The notes beneath the pieces are model-generated. The model had not been told where the DNA came from. It searched no databases and saw only the letters and a program-made list of their open reading frames with translations. DNA of 64,000 nucleotides, taken from Stenocarpella maydis (taxonomy: Eukaryota; Ascomycota; Sordariomycetes; Diaporthales; Diaporthaceae). Positions 47,901 to 61,900 of the stretch are shown here, piece after piece. The translations under genes were made by a program, and so were the position numbers. The stretch's first letter is position 1. Each line of letters begins with the position of its first letter. The DNA is taken from the NCBI GenBank assembly GCA_002270565.1, contig NQMI01000024.1, forward strand, positions 372,001-436,000, given 5' to 3'.

Positions 47901-50900
47901 GGTTGGCAAGCCTCAAAAAAAAGATATATTTCTGCTCTGTCTCTGCCACCACTCATTACCCAAGCGCCCGGAGGGAATGATCGGTCACACCGGATCGCTA
48001 TATAGGCCGGCAACCCGAAGCCATGAACCGCCGTACCACCTGTGCACGCTTGACAAATGCAGCCCAGCCTTTCTTATCTCGTTCTTTTCGCATCAAGCCG
48101 GGGCAGAAGGCGGAGTTCTGGACCGCCGCTGCGCCCAGTTGCCTTCGGTACTACGTAGTATTTAAGTTTTGGAGTCCCTGGGACGTCCACGGATGGCTCG
48201 GGTCTTCCCTTTGTTGGTCCTGAGGGGGGGCCTCCTCGTGCTTCTCCCTTTGCCAGCCGTCGCCGCTCGCATATTAAGAGTTACCCGTGGCAGGCGCTGG
48301 GAAAGGGGTACCGAGTACACTAGAGAACACATGGCCGACAGAATCTGCAGGGTAGCCGCAGGTAAAATGGCTTGAGCTGTCAACGAGGGTGCCGATTCCC
48401 AAAGAGCACCAAGGATGAAAAAATACGGCTGAACTCCACTTCTGCAGCTGCCAGACCCCCAGCATGCGATCCTGGACCCAGTACAGGGGGTGGGGGTGGT
48501 GCTGGGCCGGGCCATTGATACTATAGACACATCCTGCACCCCGCTGGACTGGACCTTTGCGATACCGTCTGGTGCGCACCATGGCACGGTACTCCGTACA
48601 TCTGCATTGACAGGTATTCTAGAGGTCACACTGTGTTGTCGACACCTAGCATGGGCTACCAGCCACGAGGCCTACACATCACTGCACCCCGAGGGCGTGG
48701 ATTGGCTCCCCCATGCAGCATTGCCGCCAGCTAGGTTGTAATTCCGGGACGCAGTGAGCAGCTGATGATGCAAATCCCCGCCAATATCGTCCTCTGCTTT
48801 GTTTGCAGAATCTCGGATGGTGCAAGGGCACATCGCGTGTCAAGCGAACAGCGCCCCACCTCCATGTTGCTGATAGGCAGGGTTGCAGGCGGGCCGCTTC
48901 GGCACAGTCCTTTCTCTAGAACAGGACGGACGGGAGGGGGAAAAAGCAAACGACGAGCAGGTTAGTGCTCCTTAGTCTGTCTTGGTCTCGTCTAGTGGGT
49001 CGCACCTGAGAGAACCATTGTTGAACGTACTCTGCCGGCATACAAGCACACACGCCAGGCGGGCTGGCCGGAGACGAACAAAAGAGCTACTTGTCTGTTT
49101 TCTCTTGTGACTCCGCCTCCTCGGCCTGCCTTGATTCGGCTGGAGGTGAACCAGATTGTCGGTAGCGACCCCTGTCTCCGTTGGGTTTTAGTGTAGTCGG
49201 CCTTGGGAGCATTGCCACTCAACGCCATTCGCGACGAGTCTTGCTTGATTTGGCATACATTCCGTCAGCATCACCCCATATAATTCTGGCACTGCGACGG
49301 CATCATCGGCCCCATTGGCGCTTTGGGCACGGGGAGCAGGTGGCCGGCTGTCAGATGCCATATGTCTCTATAAGACGCTGTGCTACCGAGCCCGGAACAG
49401 CCTCGGCACTCCACAGGGTACAGAGTGCCGGCGCACCGTAGTAGCGCTGTCGTGCAAGAGCTTTCCTACCCAGCTGCGAGTACGTACCACAGGGGAGGCA
49501 ACTCAGACAGCGCGGCATGGCGCTTGTTTGTTGGCTCCTTGCATCGGGTCCTGTGTGGCCCTGTAGTGTGTTACGCACCATGGTGGCACATGCGAGTCTG
49601 GTGTGCGCCTTTCAGCCGGTTAAAGTCAACGTGAAGAGTTTGGGGTCATCAGACCCTCGAGCGCCTCGGCGATTGATTGGAGAGCCGTACCTGTTGGAGC
49701 TCCCTGGTAGTCTCTGAAGGCTTGTGTCTCGGATCAGGTGGTGACCTGGGGGAGATGTGGCCTGCGTCTAATGGGCCGTTTCATCCCACCACACCGGGTC
49801 CTCTGTTTGTAGGCCGCATCCTCGGCCGCAGCGTCAAGTTTGTGTTTGAACACTCCTTGTTCACCAGTCGGGATTCCCAATGGTGCCGGTTGTGGTTGGG
49901 GTCTTTTGCTGCAGGTCAAGCAACAGGGCGGCGAATAGTGGGATGGACCAAAGCCACTGCACACTGCAGTGATCATACGGGACGAGACCCGCCCCGAATT
50001 CGTCAAACCGCAACCGATGGAACCCCTGGAAGTTCTAGCTGTTTTCCTGGAAGACGCCGTTGGCAGTGTAAGCGCCGGGCGTTGTTGGGCCTAGTTGATC
50101 GGCCAATGGGGCCTCCTTTAAAGAATCCCTTGGCGAAACACCAGCTCCCACACCAGCTCCCACGTGCGGCATTGCGAGGCTATTGCTAGGCGGGTTTGAG
50201 CAAGAGCAGTGAGAGGGGTGCTCGCCTGCCTGTCATGTCGAGGCTCAGCATCAAAAGATCGATTTGTGAGCCACGAGGGCCTTTTTTTTCCCTTTCCTGT
50301 CGTCATTCACCGCTGGTTGCTATATCGGCTCATGGCTGCATCTTTGCGGATCCTCAGGGCGACCCGCGCCAAGTCCGGCAACATTGAAAGGATAGGAAAC
50401 CGCCAGTTGAGCGGGAGAAGCTGACGCAGTACAGGTCGGTCTGCCGATTCTTGGACGATCACAAATCCCAATGGACAGTGCGAATGCGACGCCACGCTGA
50501 CCATGACGGGAGGCCTGCTCCCCGCCACACCTGGGGGTTTGAGCTCGGCATCGCGGTGTGGGCGAATGCGCCGGGCCGTGCTGTGCTATACCGTATGAAG
50601 ACCAACTCCAGCCGATACCCGCGCCATCGTGGGAATGGGCCCAAGGCTGTGGTAATTCGGAGCCTTCAAGTATCGTGGGCAGGCACTGGAGGGGACGGCA
50701 CTAGATCGATCGGGCTTGAGATGGGCAGGGGTGGACGGCTCGACACGAGATGCTCGGAAGTGATTGGGCCCGTCGGCTTTCTGGCTCTGTGGAGACGACC
50801 AGAGACTTACCAGCTTCGTGTTCGGGTTATTTTCCCCTGCAACAAATCATGTCCCCAGGCGGTAGAAACACGTCCCTAGCAGTTTCTGATATCCGCCTCT

Positions 50901-51570
50901 CATTCCAAAATTTTCCACGCCACGTGAGAGGCGAGGGTTTTGTGAACGAATCAGGTGGCTCTGCAGGCTCGTTTGACATATCCAGAGATCCCGGAGTGTG
51001 GTACTGTGTGAAAGCCGGGCAGCGGTCGGTCGTAGTCCGGGCCCATTGGCCTTTGGCCTGGCCGCCTGTACATTGCGGGCAGAGCAATGCAGAGCAATAC
51101 ATAGTGTACTGAAGGGATGGCACCTCGTGGCCAGCAGGGGTTCGGCAAGCCTGCAGGATTTGCGGCACAGCCCGCGAACCTCTTGTGTCATCGTCGCCGC
51201 TGTGCCCACTTCCAGGGGTGATACCAGCTTAGCCCATTACCCGACATCCCGCTTGTGTGGGGAATTTTCCTTGGTTGTACCACGGGCGTTGGCGGACATG
51301 CAAAAGCTAAGAGGCTGGCCTCCCGACGGTTCGATGCACGGTCTGGGGCCCAGATAAGGATCGAATCATGCGACTTGACTGTCTAGGGACGGCAGTGCAG
51401 CGGTGACGACACCGTTGTGACGATGACGATGCTGCTGGTGCGACATGTGTTGTGCAGGAGGCTCCTGCTGTCGAGGTTGTCGCAGCTCGGCCTGCTTGCC
51501 CAGTTAGAGGGCTGAAGGGGTGTGAGGAGTGCATGTACCTCAAACGGCCTGGCGCCATGTAGTGTAATGC
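44973..51570. other. Gene-free stretch with many short tandems
   Basis: No supported gene. Tandems: GAGT at about 45131-45148, ACCTAGGTAGGTA at about 45151-45163, CGGTA/CGGGTA units at about 45303-45355, GGCAGT at about 46407-46430, AAGTC at about 46765-46788. A TACTCCGTA motif lies at 48590-48598 and a near-duplicate CACCAGCTCCCA pair at about 50140-50162. The DNA right of about 48000 has fewer simple repeats but no recognisable coding block either. Confidence 0.5.
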
Positions 51571-51642
51571 TCAGATGCGGCATGCTCGATGCAGGTGTCC
51601 TGGCAGTCTGCCACCGATGATGGCTGGGGTTTCGAGATGGTG

Positions 51643-51668
51643 GCACACACACACACACACACACACAC
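51643..51668. repeat. (CA)13 microsatellite
   Basis: Thirteen uninterrupted CA units. Confidence 0.95.
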
Positions 51669-52100
51669 AAGGGCGGGGAGCGCCATGGGGGGCGGCACAT
51701 GAGGTTGTTAGCAAATGGGCGATTGGATCTATGAGTGATGATGGTTGCAGGGGCACATTCTGAAGCTCTGATGCAGGACGAAGGACGGAGGACTCGGGGC
51801 GCGGCGTGGCGGGATTGCAGTGGGAACGAGGCTGGACTCTTCTGGTCCCGCTGCCGACCAACAAGAACATCAGTTTGTCATGCCATGGTTGCCGGTGTGC
51901 TTGCTGCTGCTCGTGAGGCCTTGCAGCCGTTTCAGGAAAGTCATTCGATGAGCCAGCGCGCCGCGCAGCTCCTTCCACGGAACAGGCAGGTGCTCGCTCT
52001 CTGTATATTGAAGGAAATGCCCGCCTTGCTTGCTGCTCATCATTTTCAGGCTGCGTCTGCATCACCACCACACCTCCACCGCCATCACATACATCGGATG

Positions 52101-52182
52101 CACCACCACCACCACCACCACCACACCGACCACCACCACCACCACCACCACACCGACCACCGCCACCACCGCCACCACCACA
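52101..52182. repeat. CAC-rich compound repeat
   Basis: Two long (CAC)n blocks each ending in an ACACCGAC step, then a CGCCACCAC variant block. The repeated ACACCGAC punctuation suggests a higher-order unit of about 30 nt that was itself duplicated. Confidence 0.9.
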
Positions 52183-52938
52183 TGGTCCAACGCCTTCGCC
52201 CAAGCCGTCACATGCATTGAGTTGGCCCATCTCGAATGCCACAGCCCTTCGCCTTTGACCGCCCGTTTCAAGTGGATGTGTGTGCATCATGCTGCAGACG
52301 CATGTCAATCGAGACACCCATGCCAGCCTAAAGCCATACGGGCTGGGCAATCGGTCTGCCACACAATACCGCACAGCGGCCGCCTGGGCTGTCCTAATGC
52401 GAGTTTCGTACCGAATCATTCCTGGGCTGCGCCGTGAGCCTGCCCTCGAGCCCCATGCAAACGGGGCAGAGTCGCACAGGTCGGCGCCCGACACGACCTT
52501 CACGCTGCCCCCCAGATGGGGCTCCATAGTACAGTACCGTACCCATTGCAAACCACATTGTCGAGTCGTCACTCCTCGATTTCCCTGCAACATCAGCGTC
52601 GGTCTAGAACTGCCGACGAAAGCAACGACGGCGCAGTGCCCTCGATCCTTCCGCCGCCCGTCAGGGATCCAGGTTGCACAACGGCGACGCCTCGTTGGCA
52701 GGCTCTCTCCAAACGAAGGATTCGAGACGCCCAGGCAAAAGCGTGTCATTGGACCCAGTCCCCTGGGAAAGCTCAGGGAGTTTTGCATGCACCAAAGACG
52801 CAGACGGGGAAGCGGGAGTGCGGTACAGATCGTACCACCCTTTATGGCCCTTGTCCAACAAGCACCGCACCGCACAGCACCGCTCTTGGCTGCATCTCCC
52901 GCACCACTCTGCCCAATGACGGCCGCCCTCAGGCTCAA

Positions 52939-55900
52939 CTCAGTTCGAAGCGTCCGTCCACGACAAGAGAACGCTTAGGCTGTCAGTCATGGACATGGTC
53001 TGCTGCACCTGGGCAATGGGACGCCGACAGGGGCCTGGCCTCTCGTAACGCTCGCCCCCGGCCTCAACTCCACACGCTCACGGCCCACGCGATCTCTACC
53101 CCCTGCTCAGCCCACTGGGACGCTTGCCCGATTCCGGCGTCAAAAGTCGAGTGTTCCGCGCAAACCCTCGACTCGGACATGCTGTAGTGTCTGACACCAG
53201 GTCGACTGTCCTCCAAGCATGCTTGGACTTTGCCAACCACATCGTCCAAGTACCGAGGAGCTGTACGCAAAAGTGGCGGGAGGAAGAGCAATCCTCAATG
53301 GAAGGATTTGATAACCGGTGCATCCAGGATTGCCAATTTCAAAGATGGGAATTCCAACCACCTTGTCTTCTGAGCAGGCAACCCCGCTCCACGTTGTGGG
53401 CACACACAGACCTGAACCGCTTGCCATCTCCGCAGCTCTTCCCACTGTGCATGCATCATTTTCTCAAAGGGTTTTCTGCCCTCAGGGGCGCACCGCCGCC
53501 GTACGCGACGAGAAAATAGCGCCTCCCGACCGTTCCTCAGACCAGGATATGATGACCGCCTCCTCAAGATAGTACCGGAAGCATATCAACGGTCTCAAGC
53601 CGACGGCCGCAACTCTAGCAGAATGGGCGCATGGTCACCCTTCCTCGCAGCCGCTCTCGGGCGTTCTTTTGCAATCTCCCCTTCCAGTTCCCGTCTGCAC
53701 CTGACAGTCTGTCCTCCATTCGCCTGGTTACATTCTCTCTTACCTGCAGCATCTCCCGGGCGAGTCGGTCGCTACTGTCGTGCAACCCCACAGCCGAAAA
53801 TGGAGGGGACTCGGGGGCGACGCTGAATAGAGCATGCCTAAAAAACCACGCGACGGGGCTTTCTACTGATTAGGAAGGGGGGTGAGCCTCAGTCGTATGA
53901 CGAGGGCATATGGCAACAATTCTGCTCTTCGCCGCACAGGGCAGGGCTCCCAAGGCCAGCGGTTCTCTACAACTGCCATCCTATCTTTTTGTCAGTGGTC
54001 AAATGCCGGCAGGTGTGCTTACCACAGTGAGATGCAAGCACCTGGAGGAGAAGGCTGATGTTGACAGCCGTGGTGTTCCAAAGAATCCTCACGGCAAATC
54101 ACGCCGTCGTATTCTTACTCGGCCTGGTTGTAGTCTAACAAAAACAAGTCACCAAAACCATCAGACGCGGGTACCTCATCGGACCCTTCTACCTAAGCTT
54201 TGCGGACCGCCCGGGTTATGCCGATATGTTTGGGGGGGGGCCTGTACTAGATACAGTAGTGGCCTAGGAACGGGCTTGCACTGTTTTCCCTATTAACGCT
54301 GCACAAACGCTGTTCATTAACTATCACGCTGGTCATGGATCCCGCGTGATAAGTCAAGGCTTTCGGGATCATCGTCGCCGGAGGCAGCAATACAGGTATT
54401 GCAAGGGCCCATTCGATTCCAAGGACGTGGCACCAAAAGAGTACAGTCACATGACAGTCAACGCTCGTGTCAGGAGAAGCAGGCGGCTATGAGCTAGTGC
54501 TGGAATCTGGAGTTGCTCACGATTCAGAGCCAGATGAACTCGCAGCTCCTCGACAAGACCTCAAAGTACAAGACTGGTCTCACACCGGTCTGCAAAATGA
54601 TGCCAGTCCTTGCATGCCTCCTCTTCGGACTTTGAGTTGTATAAGTTGCACAAAACAGAAAATTGCGCCCCTCGTTCAACATCCGCACCGGCCATCTAGA
54701 GAACCCCTGGTACTTCGATCCCGTCAGCGGCAATCGCAGCAAGGCCATCATGCTACGCAAGAATTGCTGCGTCGGACAAAACAGCACTTTTTGCGAACAG
54801 TAACCTGTGTTCCTGGTTCAAAGAAATATGCTCACTAGCTGTCAGGGGGAATGAATCGTGATGGTTGTTCTTTAACGCAACGCCGATGCCGGTTCCGTGG
54901 GTTGCCAGCACAAGCTACCCCAGCCCTGGGCCAGCCACTGCATTAAGCAACGAAGCATGATGACAGAGATCGAACACATAATCTTGGGTTTACATGAGAA
55001 GCATTGGCACCCCGTCAATTGAAATACCCGTCGTCGGCATCCGGAAGCAAGAGATTTTATGCCCAAGCAAACGACGGTGACCAGTTATCCCGTCTCTCGG
55101 CAGACGGGTATGAACAGCTTCGCGCTTTGCGACCAGCGCCAGTCCGCCCCTTCGTTACGTACTAGAGCTGGCGGTGTATTTACTCCGATCCCTAGCTTTC
55201 GGGCATACATCCCAGCGCTTCTACCTAAAAACATGACACGGCATCCAGGATCCACAAATTGATCCATCAACTTCGAGCGAGTCAGCGGTCCCCTCACATG
55301 ATTCCTGATCAATTGGCGATAAGCGCACGTCGCGGAGGATGGCCGTCGCGGAGCCTTGTTGGCCAATGTCCGCACTCTATGTGCTCAGCTCAATTGCATA
55401 CGACCTGTCGGGTATCTGTGAGGACACCGTTCGGAAACCAGGAGCGACAGTGATGTTCCTCTAGGTCAGAAGGCCGGCGGAGATCAACTGGAGACAGAGC
55501 CTCAGATGTCGCCAGCATGGCCAGAATTAGCTGACACCGCGGTCACTCTGCTGAACGTCCACTCAGGCGTCAATTTGGCGTCACCGGCGCCTCCGCAAAT
55601 GCTAGGGAAGATTATTCCTTGAATAGCGAACGTTTCACTGGGTTGAAAGCCCTGGGGCCCAGGGCCCGGGTGTCTCGGTTTGGTCCCCAATGAGGTATGC
55701 TAAACCAGCCGTTCGCTACTGGTGTCCCTTCTCGACGTCGATCCGGCGGCTCGCCGAGATTCAACCCCGCAACCTTTGCTTTTGATGTCCCTGCTTGTTC
55801 ACGTTGTGCGTAAAGACGGAGTACGTGACCCCATCAATTGAACCAAGACACCACTGGCACGTGGGCTCACCACGAAGGCAAGCGATCGCGATCGATGACA

Positions 55901-58900
55901 TCAAATGCAAACGCGATAAGATGGACGGCAGATGGACTGTGTCGCCTTTCTCTCATGCGCCGTTGGCTGTGCATGTGCGCTCTGTAGCCCCCCGGAGACA
56001 AATGGAGCGGCTGTGTCATCTTTGCATGCACCCACTAGACATACTAAGACCTGGGCATCCCGAACACGATATTACTACCCAAGAACGTGGGTTTCCACGA
56101 GTATCTCTATAAGAGTTTCGGTTGCCATCCAGCGACGTTGCAACAAGTACACAAAGGCTACAGAGATGGCCGGACCATTGAATTGAGTTCCTCTGCCGTT
56201 CCGGGCATGAGCCTTGGGAAAGCGATATCTTGGTGAGCTTTCATGTCAAGCTTCCCGTATGACAGGCCAGAGTTACCTTGAGGATGATGATACCAGCTTG
56301 GCAGGCTCAGTGAACCTGTCAAGTCACGGAAATAGAGCACACCTTGTATTACCGCACCGAGAGACAGCCATAAGAATTCGGGAGCATCCTCTGCGGATTG
56401 CCTGTTCGACCAAACACCTGGCCTGGAGCGGCGCGGCACCATAGTCTAATACGGGAGGTGGAAACCAGGTCCAACCAAAAGAAAATTTCCGGCGCAACTT
56501 GCTCTGTGGCATGATCGGCTCATCAAGCCAACAGGCAGGGGAGACTTGCAGGATCACATCAGCGAATTCCACTCGCGCGCGGAGGTTTCCCAGGCGAAAA
56601 GTACATCAGACAGCCGCCACCTCCAGAAACCAAACGGGTTTGGGAACTAGAGGTTTTTCTATGGTGGAATGGCTATTGCGGTTTGTGGTAAAGCTGCATG
56701 GAACATGCAACCCTTCACCCTAACCCAGGGGTATGCTACCATCTCGAATGTCTGACCCAAGTTGGCCTTGTCAGACGCCGCTATCAACACTCCGGAAAAT
56801 GCTTCTAATAGTGCTGCAGCTGGCGCTGCCGCCCGGGAAGTGGATTACTCGCCCAGGCTGCCCAGAGAAGTGATTTGGAACGTGCTCATGGCGACTGAGA
56901 ATTCCGAGCCAGGATTTCGGAAGACAGAAAGACAAGTCCCACGAATCCAGGACAAGTTCCTTATTTTGGGTGCCCCAATAACTACACCTTCCATAAAGGC
57001 ACGGATTTTGGGGAACTTCCGAACTGACTTAATATCGCAAGTCTGGCGCGGCAACTTTTGGAACGGCAATACGCGGTAAACGGTGACACACGTGTTGCCA
57101 TGAGCCCCATCATCTGACGCCACTTCAAGAGAATTAATTCTGCATCTGACCAGCAGCCATGGGGCTGCCTGTGGTGTCAAAGCGGTGGTGGTCAGCGTCG
57201 CAGACACCCACTGGCAATGGCCACGGGAGTGAGGACTACATTTGACTAGGCGGCAAGTAGGCCAATCAGCCGACCAACCGGAACGAGGATGCCTTTGATT
57301 CGTGTTACCGTCTGGACTTCCTGTCGACATTTTCTGTCCTTGGCTCTAATGTACTCGAACAACTTGGTACTCGAGAGCAGGCGTGTGCTACAAGGATGAT
57401 CCTCTCGGGCCGGTCACGTGCGCTCTCAGAGCTGCGGTGGCCCGCGCCTCCCGTCGCCGCCCCGATTTTCCCAGGCTGGGTCTGTGTTCCGGTTGGCAGT
57501 TGATGCTGGGACTGGCCCTTCCGAGAAGGGACTATCCATGACGCAGCGGGGACCTGGCTACAACAAAGGACAAGACATACAGGGCAGTACTGTGTACGAG
57601 AAGCCCAACGAGGCGCCGAAGGGGTCAGGTTCAGGATTGTGCCCAACGCGCGATCCCAACTCTCAGCCGAAGCAACGGTCTGAGAAGGCGAGTTCCAGCG
57701 GCCGTGCATGTACAGTGTACACTGCACAGGTGCTTGGGCAGATTCGGACCATCTCGCTGGTTGTCCCCTCGCCCACGGCAGCCGGTACTTACTCATGCAT
57801 GCCGGCCTGCCTGCCTGGACCAAGGTGCATATCGTCATGCAGATCACCCTGCGGCTTTGACCAACGATACGGAGGTGGCTGTCAGATTGCGGCCAAGCTG
57901 TTTGGTACATCAAAAGGTGCGCTGGCGTGTCATCTACCGTGGTGTATGCGACGCACCTACGTAAAACATGCACTGCGGGCACCGTCATCATTTATGCGCT
58001 TGTGCGCCTGCACGCTGCTCGACACAACAAGAAGTCTTCGAATATGCCTGGCCGACGGACACGCACGGGGCAGCGGGGAAGGTAGGTAGGGTCCACCTAA
58101 GGATGTGCACCGTTGGCCACAACAACGGTGGACCGTCTACGCACCGCTGCCAATTGAGTAAAGTGCCTTCCCGTTTCCCGCATGTGGCCGAGGCGGCCCT
58201 CTGCATGTCATTGAGCCAAGGTTGCACTGAGGAGTACCGCACGGTACTCGGGTGGAGGTACAACGGGCACGAGTGCGCGTCCGTAACGCACACTGTGAGG
58301 AGTTGCTGTCCTGCGAAACGGACTGCCCCCACCAATTATCAACATCCGCCTTATCCACCTACCCAGTCAATCAGGGCAGCCCGACAGCGTGCGTAGGAGG
58401 ATTGTACAAATGCCTTTAGGAATGAACTTCTCCCCCAGGTAGGCATACTGGAGAGGCTTTTCATGACAGCAACGCCCGGCCCTAGACGGGCGCTTCTTGA
58501 CGGCTGTGACTTGCCTGAGAATTGTCAACCACGAGAGCCAGCACACGTGAGAACACACTATTAGCCTGTGGCTCAGGGCTGTCGAATCGGGCCTACTATG
58601 CTCGCTCGCTTCTCACCCCTTTCTTCTCTTGGACCCTTCACCATTCGAATTCGGGTCCCAGAGTGAGGTTATGTTGATTCTGTGCTTCCTGTCTTGGTCC
58701 CATGAGGCAAACACGAGCATGAATCTAGCCGAGACATGCATACCTCGTGCTACCCAAAATGAACGATTACGCGCAGGAGAGGCACAAGGTGACTTGTGCC
58801 GCCCATCCTTTCGAGTGGCACACACTTCCCGGAGCCACTGCGCCGCGTTATAACGTACACCACAAGGCGTGTTGCCATTTCTGTAGCGGAGACGGATCCT

Positions 58901-61900
58901 CAACTTTCCTTCCCCGCGCACGGCTCCCGTCATGGGGTGCAGTGCTGCGGAAGCAACCGCGACTCCGTGCCGCATCGGACAAGACACACACTCTCTCGCT
59001 CGCTCGCTCGCTCGCACTCAGATGCAGTGACCCCGAGATGGGTGGGGGCCGGGCCATGCCGCTTTGTGTCGGCTACGCCGTGTTGCAGAGCTGGAAGCAG
59101 GCCACTCGCTGTGCAGCCAGCTGTGCATCCATGACACACGCCGTGCGTTTGGCCTCGGAGGCGTCACCCACATGAAGGCTCAGCATGCTCAAAGCATTGA
59201 GGCAGGTCGCGGGACCCTGACCTCCCCGACGAGAGACATGGGGTATACCAGATGAACAGGACGGCAACTCCCGCGGCCCTGCGAGGACCGCCCATCCATT
59301 GCTTGCACGCCTGTCCGCAGTCCCCCCCCCTCCCCCCCGAGCGTTGCGTTGCCCTACTTGGCCCACAAGAGCATCCCATGAATGTAACTGGGAGCTGTCG
59401 GGGGTCGCACGTATCCACTCACCACACACCACCCTCTTACAGGAGGGGGGGAAAGCAACATCGCCGCCCGAAACTCTACAAGCCTTCGTCCGAGACCACA
59501 ACCTTGGGCCTGGCGACGGACCGCCTGATAGCGCGCGGGTTGCCAAGGGCAGACTCGGCCGGCCAGTATTAATACTATATGCTGCCTACTAGCTATACTG
59601 GGTACCCCTACTGTAGCGACAGCCTGGCAAAATTCACTGCGAGGCGCTGCTGTGTTGTACTCGGCGCTACCACTCTGCTGGGTGTTTGGAGATCCCACGA
59701 TACGCCAAGGTCGAGGTTAATGATGACCACCCGTCAACAAGTGTACGGTGCACATACTCGTACGGACGCCGAGAAAGGATCCCGAGTTAGGTTGCTTTGT
59801 TGGTTGGCTCCGCACACCCCTCTCCCAGAAACATTACATCCCGAGGCGATCTTTTCCGTCAGATTCGACCAACTAGGACCCACCCCAAGCGGATGACGAC
59901 AATCCCATAAAGTCCTGCCGATCAGATCTGTGCAGACGCTTCTTATTGTGTACAGGCCGAGTAGGGAAAGCCTCCCCGGGGAAGGACTGGCTACAAGCCA
60001 ACGGGCCTTTTCTGTACAACCCCGTGCCTCGTTTGGTCATGCGAATCAGCCACGCGCGCCGACCCAACCCTCGGATACCACCACCCCAGCCCCATAGGTT
60101 TGGATCAAAACTCGGTTCATGGCCCATTTGTGAACCCCGAAAGTTGACGGCGAGTACGGCGCACTGGATCGAAACCTGTTTGCGGTGTCACGGCAATCGT
60201 GCCTCTTCGGCAAAGCAGCGGTGTGGGCAGGAATGAGGAATCACCAGGGTTCGCTTCTCGTTGGCAACATATACCTCCTACGGCATACCGCCACGAGATC
60301 AGTCAGTATATTCCGCGTCTTACTACATGCTTCCTTCCGGCTGTCGCCAGCACTTCGGCCGACAAGCGCGTAGGCGCTAACGACGAATGTGTGTGTCTGT
60401 GCCGTGCCCTGACTTTGGGGGATGGCGGGTCCCCAACAGGCAAAGCCGCATCAGACAGCTATGCCCTCTGGCGGCCAGCTGCCGCTGCCTCATCGCTGCC
60501 CAGCACCTCAATCCACGTCCTGTCTCACGGCAACTGGTCCAATTCGACCGCGAATGGGCCGGCCACACGCGGTGCAGCACCTCCAACCGTCACCACCATC
60601 TGGGTAGCTCTGTCACCAGCACCCTGTGGCTGGCCGCCTGGCATCTGCTAGCCACAAGCACTCGGGCACTCCCCTGGCCGCGGCCCAGATTACGGGACCG
60701 TGGCCTGGTAAGAATGTGGCTGGCCTTCATAAAAGCAGTAGCTATATCGACCGGCCACTCCGCATATACTAAGTATGTGTTATATATACACATACATATA
60801 TAGGGGCCTAGCCACCCCGAGACGGATAACAAGAATGTGATATATGACCTGCTCCAAACGCCAGTCGCATCACCAGACTTTTCCTCCCTTGGACAATTCC
60901 TCCGCGGAAGGTTGGTTCATATGCTGCGATCAGTCACTTGCTCGATCGCCTGCAGGCCTTGCAGCGAGACAAAAATGGCCAAGCTGAGGGAGGCAAGGGG
61001 TGGTGGAGCCGAGCTGCCATTTGTCGGCACCAAGCACAATGCCTTGTTGTAACTGGCCTTCGGGCTGGTCTACCTGCCAGCCCTGCCCGTCAGTCCCCAA
61101 TTTCTGATTCCTCGAGCACCGTAACAGCCAATCCACAGGCGGCCGAGACGGAGCCCATAGACAGACCGATGCAACACGCGCGCCGGGGCTCCACTTTTTC
61201 GGCACACAGAGCCCGTCCGTCACCAACAGACGCTGGGCCCGCAACGCTATCATACGTTGGGCAACCGGACGCGGGGCCCAACTGACGTCTCGGCTGCAGC
61301 GACTCTTCGCGTCTGCCTTCGCCTGCCACCATCCTGTTTGCCCGTCAGCTGCAGGACGGAAGGAAGGAGGGGAGGACCGTGTCATTGACAGGTCCAAGAC
61401 GGGGTTCAGGGGAGGGGGGGCCCCGGGCCTCGCCCAAAGCAGCGATGTGCATGCTAGGCGTGGAGATAGGCAGAGTCAAAGGGAAAGCAAAGAGACCCAG
61501 TCGAATGGCAGCAGGAGCTGGACCCCAGCCCGCGCAGCGCAGCGCAGCGGTACGGCCCTGCTGCTTCCCGAGGGAGCGTACCACAGGGCCGCGCCACGCA
61601 CCGCTGCGACTGCGCACAGCTTGCTAGTAGCCGCCTGGGCCGCATTGTGGACTTCGACTTGTGATCGCGGACCGATGCGAGGGCCTGCATCGCCTGCTGG
61701 GATCGTAACTCGACCGGATCGCTCCCCCTGCCCGCCTTTTTGTGGCATCCCACCAGTGACTTCTGCACCCAAGTCGTTCTTTGTCCCGCCTGGTGTCACC
61801 GCCCCCTCCTTTTCCTGCGGCCAAGGAACTTTGCTACTGTACGGGACGTCAGCACCAACGGGGATCGGTTAGTAGCCTCGCCTCATTCCCTGAGCATCTA

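Larger units (their letters stand above)
51571..52938 (-). other. Long open frame of doubtful reality, crossing (CA)n and CAC tracts
   Basis: About 455 codons are open without introns, unusually long for this gene-free region. Composition argues against a gene: the frame is rich in Cys, Arg and Trp, has long poly-Gly and Cys-Val runs produced only by the CAC and CA microsatellites, and shows no domain. Opposite-strand frames of 130-230 codons overlap it. I list it because its length merits a transcript check, but I think it is chance. Confidence 0.12.

Noticed and set aside
55730..55790. GGTTGAATC-like sequence on the minus strand considered as a tRNA T-arm
   Set aside because: No matching acceptor stem, D-arm or anticodon arm at the right spacing.
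56762..57079. Open frame with an alanine-rich start and an LPREVIWNVL segment reminiscent of an F-box
   Set aside because: The frame begins with TTG rather than ATG, is only about 105 codons, lacks the rest of an F-box, and has no splice partner nearby that I can see.
57305..58089. Opposed 220-230 codon frames on both strands
   Set aside because: Mutually overlapping, no domains, unlikely codon use; typical chance frames in GC-rich DNA.
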